Part shown: in pieces, positions 56,925 through 64,000 of the stretch
Numbering within the stretch: the stretch's first letter is position 1
How the letters are laid out: every line of letters begins with the position of its first letter
NCBI GenBank assembly: GCA_027604705.1
Contig: JADHYV010000021.1
Coordinates: 186,001-250,000, forward strand
Reading direction: 5' to 3'
Length of the DNA: 64,000 nucleotides
Source: Allomyces arbusculus
Taxonomy: Eukaryota > Blastocladiomycota > Blastocladiomycetes > Blastocladiales > Blastocladiaceae
Notes under the pieces: generated by a model
What the model saw: only the letters and a program-made list of their open reading frames with translations
Databases searched by the model: none
Told to the model about the DNA's origin: nothing
Position numbers and translations under genes: made by a program

Positions 56925-57981
56925 ATGGCTGGCAACGTCACGTCCGACACGGGCTCGCTGCCGCTCCCCGTGATCATTGCGATCCCCGTGATTGCCGCGC
57001 TCATCGTGGTCCTGCTCGCGCATTGCGTGATCCTGCGCATCAACCCGACCTTGCGCGACGGCACGAGCAAAGGCCGCAACCAGCAGCGCGAGCAGGCCAA
57101 GTCGGCGCCCAACCCAGACCAATTCTTCAAGGATTTCCCGCACCCGGTCTACCAGGCGTTCCCGCCGGCACCCCCGCAATTTGATCCGGTCGCGGCGGGC
57201 AAAGACGTCAAGGTGACGGTGCTCAATGAAAACACGTTTGAGCTCGAGTTTTTCAAGCTGGAAATCACGTCGATTCAGGCGACGCTGCCTGTCTCCAAGG
57301 AGTATAACTGCATGCAGGTTGAGATTCTGCACATGGGGAGCCCAGGCATGACGATTGGGATTGGGTTTGCGCGCAATCCCTACCCGACGTTCCGCATGCC
57401 GGGTACGTTATCATGCTATTGCACTCGCTTGCGCGTTTGAATTATGGTTTTGAAACTAATCTGCGCTCCTGCTCCACTCTTTACTAGGCTGGCACGAGCA
57501 CTCGGTCGCGTACCATACCAACGACCGCAAGTTTGTCGACAAGGGCGGGTACATTGGCGAGAAATTCACGATTGCGCCCAACCGCAACGTCTCGGTCGCC
57601 AAGAACGAGCAAAACGTCTACTACCTGACGGCCAACATTGAGGGCCAGGAGCTCTACCTGACGCAGGGCACCGACCCGATCTCGTTTGACCGGTACGCGT
57701 CTCTGTCGATCTCTGCTCGCCTCTCGCGTTCGGAATGCTCACTCATGCTGTGTCTCCTCAGTGTTCTCGCGCGCCCGCACGAGTTCCGCACACGTACTGC
57801 GCAGTACTTCCCGACGATTGGCGTCAACGCGCCCGCCAAGATCCGCGTCGTCTTCTACCACTACGACCACTCTGAGATTCAGGCCAAGGCCTACGCGCAG
57901 GAGGCCAAGTACCACCAGCCGGGGGCGCCAGGGTACACGGGCGTGACGCAGGGCCGCATCGGTGTCTCGGTCATGAAGTAA
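56925..57981 (+). CDS. SSH4/EAR1-like SPRY-domain membrane adaptor
   Basis: Three exons (56925-57402, 57488-57692, 57762-57981), 300 aa. A short lumenal start, one N-terminal membrane anchor (PVIIAIPVIAALIVVLLAHC) and a SPRY-type domain: ELEFFKLEITSIQATLPV, MTIGIGFARNPYPTFRMPGW (splice inside the last Gly) and HSVAYHTNDRKFVDKGGYIG, then a beta-rich end (VNAPAKIRVVFYHYDHSE). Known in yeast: Ssh4 and Ear1 are vacuolar/endosomal adaptors bringing the Rsp5 ubiquitin ligase to membrane cargo. No strict PPxY motif is visible; PHPVYQ and PPAPPQF occur after the TM, so Rsp5 binding is not shown. The SPRY domain is divergent in its second half. Confidence 0.6.
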
Positions 57982-58898
57982 CTCGGGGGTGAGCTTTGCT
58001 GCCGTCACCCGTCGTGATACCGTGTGCATGCTGCGCCGCATGCTGCTCACCGCACCGCGCTCTCGTCTTGCGTTTTTCCGCTTCACACTCGTCGTGTATT
58101 TGTGTGCCAGTTCGAGTTGCACCGGGGGTCGCATTATTTTTTGTGCCGCATTTGTTTTCGTGTTGCTTTCTGTCCGCATCATTGGTTTCCGATACACTTT
58201 GCGACCGTTTTTGGTGTTCCGATGGAGTGAACTGGAAGTGCTTGTCTGAGAGTGCGATGCGGGCGAACAGCTGAACATGAGCATACTCCGCACAGTCGCA
58301 TGTGGCTGCACACGATGTCGTGGACAACCGTGAGCTGTTGGGCTGGGTGGAAGTCAGTGGCCGTTGGTGGTCACAGGACCTGCCTCGGCGACCCTCCCTG
58401 CCACACCAATCACCAATGCAGCCACATTGCCCTAGACCCACAATGTGAGACTTGATTCCAGAGCCACTAGTCTTGTGACTACGCTTTGACGTGCTCTTCG
58501 AACAAAAATCCAAATAACCTCGCAACTTAAAGTTGAGGAGCGCGCTTCTCTCCCGTCGCGACTTTCTCCGTTCCCGTTGTGTAGAGCTGGCGATTCGTGT
58601 CCCCGATTCGGCACTCACAGCCCTTTCTCTCTGGTGGAAGGGCTCGGTCGACTGGCCGGGAAAATGCCTCGGTTTTGTGCAACCAAAACGTTGCTGTATT
58701 TAGCCCCTTACACTACCGACCGTATAACTGCTTGAACGCGTTTTTTTCGGTGCGCGCTCGAGTTTTAGGCGGATCGAACAGAAACTAGGTCGCTTTAGTT
58801 GACCAGGCCATTTCTCGTCGAGTCGATTCTGATCGTGAACCGATGCGGCAAGACATGTCCAACAATTCAACGCTTTTGCTGGCTTTATTTCCTCTGGC
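57982..58898. other. Convergent intergenic region, nothing recognised
   Basis: 917 bp between convergent genes (SPRY + and EAF7 -). A hydrophobic frame at 57989-58249 lacks any family signature and is T-rich as a 3' flank often is. No gene supported. Confidence 0.5.
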
Positions 58899-59907
58899 TC
58901 AATGCCTCCTCACCCTCTTCCTGCCTGACCCCGCCGACGGCGTCTCCAGGGCGGCCGATGACTGCGTCGCTGCCCGCCTCCGCGAACTCCGCGTGCGAAT
59001 CCCACTTCCGCTCCCTGGCGACGTCTCCCCCTTCCCACTGCTGCTCGCTTTCGGCGTCGCCGGCACGGCCACTGCCGCTGCAGCTGCGGCCGCTGCGCGT
59101 GTCGTGGGCCGCAGGGCTGGCGACGTGGGTGCCGACGACTCCTCGGCCCCATCGTCCTCGGTCGCATCGTCCTCGGACGATCCCGCCGCGTCGCTCGCGG
59201 ATCCCGCGGCAGCGGCAGCGTCCCGGCGGCGTAGAATATGCCGCGGAAGCGCGAATTCGTGCACGGCGTCCCAGTGCTCATCGGCGACCGGGTCGGTTGG
59301 CGCGCGCTTGCGTGAAGTTGGTGGCGGAGCCGCCGCGGGGGAGGTCGCCGAGTCGCCGTCTTCCTGAAGCAGGACGTAGGCGGGTGGCGGTTCCTCGATC
59401 TGGTGGGAAACAAGGTCGAGTCAGTCAGGCTTCGCTCAGCGCATTCGGTTGGCGAGGGGAGTGCACGCACACCTTTTCCAGCGCCTCGAGGTCGTACAGC
59501 TCGTGCAACCGCTGCCAGATGCGTGCGACGGGCACGTGCGTGGGGGTCCCGTCGGCGGTCGTGGAGGACGCGAGTCCGCGTGCCATGGCTGATTGGATGG
59601 CGAGGATGCGGAAGTGCGCGTGCACGCCGACGGGGCGGTACTGCGTGATGGCGCCGAGGAGGAGAATGTCGTGCTTGATGGACCAGTCGAACGGGGTCGG
59701 CGACAGGGGATCAGCAGGCGGCACCAGGGGTGCGGTGCTCGGCTTGGTAGGTGTTGGCGTCGGCGACCGGTCTGCCGCGGCGGTCGCCGTGATCGTGGTT
59801 GAAGGTGGAGGGCGTGGGGTCGTGTCGAGGGTCGGTGCAGTTACTGTCTCGGGCACTGGTGCGGATTCGCGCGCTGGCGAGCTGCCCGGAGCAGTGCTGG
59901 CGGTCAT
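58899..59907 (-). CDS. EAF7: EAF7/MRGBP-like NuA4 histone acetyltransferase subunit
   Basis: Two exons (59907-59473 and 59399-58899) give 311 aa. Known role: a small subunit of NuA4 acting with MRG15/Eaf3 in chromatin acetylation. Seen: a Thr/Pro-rich N-terminus, then the conserved domain FDWSIKHDILLLGAITQYRP followed by VGVHAHFRILAI and IWQRLHELYDLEALEK, where the first helix and the GxHxHFR motif are the family signature. After the intron comes a Pro/Ser/Glu region, DAVHEFALPRHIL, and a disordered, acidic then basic tail. Divergent from UFL1. The C-terminal exon is low-complexity, so its frame rests on the good splice sites. Confidence 0.75.
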
Positions 59908-60284
59908 GATGGCAGCGCGCAGATTGCGGGGAGTTGAGCGTGCTGGTTGGACAGTTGGGGTGAGAAACGCTGATTGTCGACGACGCTGAGATCGATGATG
60001 GAGAGGAAAGCGGGAGACGACAATCACGACAAGAGTGACTTGGTGACTTGCTGCTTGCTGCTCATTCCTCCACAACTGGTCAAGTTGCCAACCAACCGTG
60101 ACCAACCTCCTCGAACGCCGACGTTGACCGTCGACCACGCCGGCGTTGCCCTCTGCAACCTCTGGCGAACCCTCTGCAACGCTCTCGAACGGGAGCGATC
60201 ACGCCAGTTAGCCGGGAATTTCTTGACCCGCTGCATGTTTCGCGCTTAGAATCGCCCACGACAGCACCAGCTTCCAGTCCAGCC
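59908..60284. promoter_or_regulatory. Divergent intergenic region, EAF7 / UFL1
   Basis: 377 bp between divergent starts at 59907 and 60285, holding both promoters. No specific site identified. Confidence 0.45.
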
Positions 60285-62639
60285 ATGGCCAATACCGTCT
60301 CGGCTGCAACGTTCGACGCTCTCCTCAGTCTCCTCGTCGACCGCGGCGAGCTGCCGCCCGTCTACCACACGTTCTCGGGCGATCTCGTCACGCTGGCGCA
60401 CTTGTGCTCGACGCTCCGTGACAAGATCGCTGCCGATGGTAATTCCCAACTGGCCATGGCTCGACCACGAATGCAAAAAACTGATCCTAGCGTTGGGATG
60501 CAGGATTCCTGCGGACCACGCATCTCGAGCAATTTCTCGGCGTCAACCAACGCACAGTCGAACAGGTCGTTGAAACAGTCGTTGGTGAGTCGCAGGGCGA
60601 CTTGAAGATTGTGCAGACGTTCCTCTTGTCTAGGTGCGTTTGTGGCAGATGATGCGGGTGCTACTGAAGTGCAGGTGGTGATTTGGCTCCGTCGATTTAG
60701 AAAGGGCCGCGACCAACTTCGCGCCAGCGCAATTGATTTCATCCAGCAGGCCGAGGTCACGGCGGGGGACGCGGTTGCGCTTGCGCTGCGTGTGACCACG
60801 AATCTGGTCTACGAGGTTCGCCTGTTCAGATTGCACGCGACGCTCCTGACGTGAGTGTGCTTGATGACTAGATTGTTTCTGACCCGCTCATAGCTCCTAT
60901 TTTCCGCGAACCCGTCTGATCAAGTGTTCCGCGACAAGTACGAGTCGCGTGTCCTCTACAACGCCAGTTTCCGCGAGCGATTGCGCGCATTGCTGGCCGA
61001 CGGACTGCAGACCGACCGGTACCGTTTGTTCGCGAAGGCTGCTGATACCGAAAAGAATTCAAATTGACGCTCTCTCGGTGTCGTTGCCAGACCCATTTCG
61101 ATTGCGCAAATTCTCAAGGGAACAGATTGCCCACCGGGTCTCCGAGAAGGTGTGTTCCCTTTCATGCCGATCACCTTGCTGTCGCGCCCATTTTGACCAA
61201 CCACCTCGTCTCATCACGGTCAATCTCCCACGTAGAGCTCCTGCACGACCTTCTCCACCCTTCCGCATCCATCTCCTACCCCGCCGTGCCTATCCGCGGC
61301 AAGTTGCAGGGCGACATTTTCACCCCGGACGCCTACGTTGCCGCGCAAGCCGCACACCTCACGTCGCAACTCACCACCATTGGCGTCCTCCCCCTCACCG
61401 ACATTGCCAGCATGCGCCCACCGCCATCCGGGCTGCACCTCGCCACCGTCTTTGTCGCGTCCACGCACATTGACCGCCTGCGCGACGCTGTCCTTGCCAT
61501 GGCCGATGCCGCCGACCCGGCCCGGCCGATCGCCAATGTCGTCGATATGGCCGCACTTGATGTGACTGGAACGGTCGCGGCAGCGCTCGGCGATGCGCAC
61601 GACGCGGCAGCGTTCTTGGCGGCCACGTTCTCACCGCAAAAGCGCGCGACTCGCGCGGGCGGAGAGGATCCGGTGGTCGTGGCGGGTACGGTGGTTGCGC
61701 GCCGCGCACGGCTCGTGAATGCGTGCCTTGCCGAGTGCGATGCGGCGCTTGTCGCGCCGCTGTTGAAGCCCTCGGCGGTGTCGGGGGTGACGGCAACGGG
61801 TGCCGCACCGGCGCCGCGCGAGGTGGCGAGGGAAGCAGTACGTTGTTGCGTGCTTGCTTGGTGTGGGTTATGGAAGTACGACTCAGACTGATCGGTTGAT
61901 GCGTATATGTAGGTCGCGCACCGGCTCCTGTGGGTCCCCTCGGACCTGCGCGACGTGGTCGTGCCCGAAATTTTGCCGGAACTGCGGCGCCGTGTCGACG
62001 CGGCGCGCACGCTCCGTATGGATCCGCAGCGCGCGTTGCTGCATTGGGTCAGCCGGTTCCATGTGTATTGCGACGGATTGGATCAGCTCGGTGCGTGTCG
62101 GACTCGAACGTGGCGCTGCACGGCTCTGTGCTGTGATTATGGCTGACCGACCTGCTCTGGAAACGCGTAGCCGGGTGCGGTCTCCCGTCGTCCACGGTCA
62201 AGTCGCTCGGGCGACACCTGCTCAAGACGGTCGGTCCCAATGTAACTGAGGCGCTGTTGGCGTTTGTCGATGACGCACAGTTGACGACAATTCGCGACAT
62301 GATGAACCAGATTATTCAGTCCAAGGCATGCCATCGCTTCGTCACTCCCCATAGCACACGCCGCAACTCACGGCTGCCTTTTCCTTTACCCAGTCGGTGG
62401 CCATGTTTCGCAAGACAATTCGCACGATCGCGCAGCACTGCAAGGTCGATCTGCCCGTGACCGAGGAAGAGGACGCGGCACTCGTGGCAATGCTCGATGA
62501 GACCAAGTCGAACCCGCTCGCTGACCCGCTCGTCGTGGAACTCGCATCGCAGCGCGGGATCATGGTTGTGCTGGATCCTTCGGTGCACGGAGACGCAATT
62601 CGTCGCGTTTTGGAGAAGCGCCAGTCTGCAGCTAGCTGA
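60285..62639 (+). CDS. UFL1: E3 UFM1-protein ligase 1 (UFL1)
   Basis: About nine exons; the first four junctions were checked for phase (60285-60438, 60504-60633, 60701-about 60815, then from about 60897). Known role: scaffold E3 ligase that attaches the ubiquitin-like UFM1 to ribosomes and ER proteins. Matches to animal UFL1 in order, from memory: start LLSLLVDRGELPPVYHTFSG (family: KLIAQKQLEVVHTLDG), then VNQRTVEQVVETVVGESQGD, a winged-helix region around VLYNASFRERLRALLADGL, PISIAQILKG, and VPIRGKLQGDIFTPDAYVAA (family: GRLRGTVVGG..FVPDIYS). The C-terminal part has HLLKTVGPNVTEALLAFVDD (family: [20 protein letters not shown]). The frame and order of these over many small exons make the call strong, though exon edges at the middle and end are approximate. 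Ends at 62639, 160 bp from the convergent DUS3. Confidence 0.85.
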
Positions 62640-62799
62640 TTGACCATGTGTTTTGCTTGATTTTTGAGAGGGGTGCTGCGAAACAAAATACACGTCTGTC
62701 CGTTTTGCTCTCCATCACGATCGCGAAAGCAAGCAAATGACATTTCCAATCCTCATAACAGTCACGCCCACCCACACTCATTGCCTCCCTTAACTCAAT

Positions 62800-64000
62800 C
62801 TACGCGGTCTCCGTCGCCAACTGCGCAACCGACGGCGCCAAACTCGACGTCGGCGCCGCGTACGCGGCCAGGGCCTCAGCACGCACCGGGTCCTCGTACG
62901 AGTTGGCCTTATGCTTGGGCAAGAACTTGAACTCGGCCGGGGCCGGGCCCAAGAGCATTTCCGAAATCTTGATCCAGTCGTTGCAGTTATCCGAGGCCAT
63001 GAGCGTTTCGAGATCGTTGCGCCCGACGAACCGCGGCGGCCGTTCGTTCATCTTCTGCGGCAAGACCTCGAGCAAACCCACAGGAATGTACCGGTGCGTG
63101 AACGACAGCAGCTCGAGCAAAAAGCGGCGCGTGTTGTTAACGCCCTGCGTGTCGGAGCCCCAGTGCTCGAGACCGTACGAGGTGAATTGACGCAGCATGT
63201 CGAGCCGCTCCGACGCGGAAATGTCCCAGATGCGGCGCTCCTTGATTTCTGTTGGATGGGCGAAGGGGATGGTGAGAACCGCATTCTCGTCGCATTTCAG
63301 GGCAGAGCCGAAGCGATCGCGTACCCTGGAAAATCCACGGCTTCATGAGCGCGCCGCGGCCAATCATGATGCCGTCAACGTTGTTGTAGGTGGCGAGCTT
63401 CGAGTAGTACTCTTCGTGGGATAGCACGTCGCCGTTGCCAAACACGGGCATGTCGCCCTTGAGCTCGGCCGACGCACACTGGTTGATGTAGTCCCAGTCG
63501 GCCAGCGCCTTGTACCGCTGCTGGCGGGAGCGGCCGTGAAGCTACGAGAATCAAAATCATCAGCGACATGATCACAATATCGAGCGGACACAACAATGAC
63601 CGTGCCGTGGTGAGCGCCACACCCCAGTCGCGGAACTGCGGGATCAGGTTATGTGCGACATTCTTGTGCTTCTCCACCCCCGTGCGAATCTTGGCCGTAA
63701 TGGGGCAATCCATCACCTGGTCCATACCGCGCAAAATATCGCGCAGTCGGCCCGTCCGGTCGAGCAGCGCGGACCCGCACCCGTTGCCGTAAACCGAATC
63801 GATTGGGCAGCCCATGTTGAAATCGACAAAGTCGACAGTGCAGTCGGTGTTGATGATCTCGCACGCCTCGAGCACCATCCCAGGCTTTCCACCGGCCAGC
63901 TGCACGCCAAAGAGGTCCTCACACGGGTGCCGCTTGAGCAGTGCCCACTCGGAGAATGCTCCGGCGGTCAAACTGTGCGTGTGCGCCATTTCACCACACG
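62800..64000 (-). CDS. DUS3: tRNA-dihydrouridine(47) synthase DUS3, C-terminal part (5' truncated)
   Basis: The gene runs off the right edge on the minus strand; at least two introns are visible (near 63250-63330 and 63540-63620). Known role: FMN enzyme reducing U47 in tRNA. Seen: [33 protein letters not shown] (the Dus signature; the family often has LNMGCPID), [48 protein letters not shown] and [20 protein letters not shown], then a helical domain ending in [20 protein letters not shown]. The catalytic Cys region normally present in the Dus core is not clear from this stretch. The N-terminal zinc-finger part lies outside the window. Confidence 0.93.

Noticed and set aside
1-64000. Retroelement, LTR or DNA transposon proteins; CRISPR arrays
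   Set aside because: No reverse transcriptase, integrase or transposase signature was seen in any frame, and no regularly spaced direct repeats other than the tandem repeat at 17.9 kb.

Overview
This is a GC-rich, intron-rich nuclear window from a eukaryote, most likely a zoosporic (flagellated) early-diverging fungus, perhaps Blastocladiomycota. The fungal signs are an SSH4-like SPRY adaptor, an EAF7/MRGBP subunit, a ZRC1-type zinc transporter, a compact gene layout and GT-AG introns that are mostly 45-90 nt with CTAAC/CTGAC-like branch points. The zoosporic signs are a SPEF2-like axoneme protein, the ciliary transition-zone protein CC2D2A, a paxillin with an N-terminal LD motif, and the UFM1 ligase UFL1, all absent from yeasts. 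The lineage is inferred; nothing in the sequence names the species.

Layout. 1-10.3 kb: 3' part of SPEF2-like (+), a CDF zinc transporter (-) and CC2D2A (-). 10.7-14 kb: trimethyllysine dioxygenase (+), whose fourth or fifth intron holds a 10-N assembly gap among poly-G/poly-C tracts, then an F-box/LRR gene (-). 14-18.2 kb: an AT-richer island with a broken F-box/LRR copy and a 30-bp tandem repeat. 18.2-22.1 kb: proteasome alpha-3 (-) and a POT peptide transporter (+). 22.1-25 kb: mostly non-coding, with two copies of a tRNA-like dispersed element. 25-30 kb: cytosolic malate dehydrogenase (+), then a mitochondrial DEAD-box helicase (-) divergent from a small mitochondrial membrane protein (+). 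31.8-37.2 kb: a tandem pair of class-V PLP-dependent enzymes (+). 37.6-45.4 kb: a Ser-Pro repeat protein, a small coiled-coil protein, a 910-aa helical-repeat mitochondrial protein and a multi-pass membrane protein, all (+). 45.4-46.6 kb: a small coiled-coil ORF and a rearranged partial duplicate of that membrane gene. 46.6-49.9 kb: a long low-complexity protein (-). 50.6-52.4 kb: a second AT-rich, broken F-box/LRR copy. 53-64 kb: an unknown two-TM protein (-), paxillin (-), an SSH4-like SPRY protein (+), EAF7/MRGBP (-), UFL1 (+) and the 3' part of tRNA-dihydrouridine synthase 3 (-).

The genes do not form an operon or one pathway. Some themes recur: flagellum and cilium function (SPEF2, CC2D2A), mitochondrial function (helicase, inner-membrane protein, helical-repeat protein, TMLH for carnitine synthesis), protein turnover and modification (PSMA3, UFL1, SSH4-like, F-box) and adhesion/cytoskeleton (paxillin). 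The most notable observations are UFL1 and an LD-motif paxillin in a probable fungus, the tandem bacterial-type class-V enzymes, the tRNA-like repeat pair, and the two decaying F-box/LRR copies in AT-rich islands.
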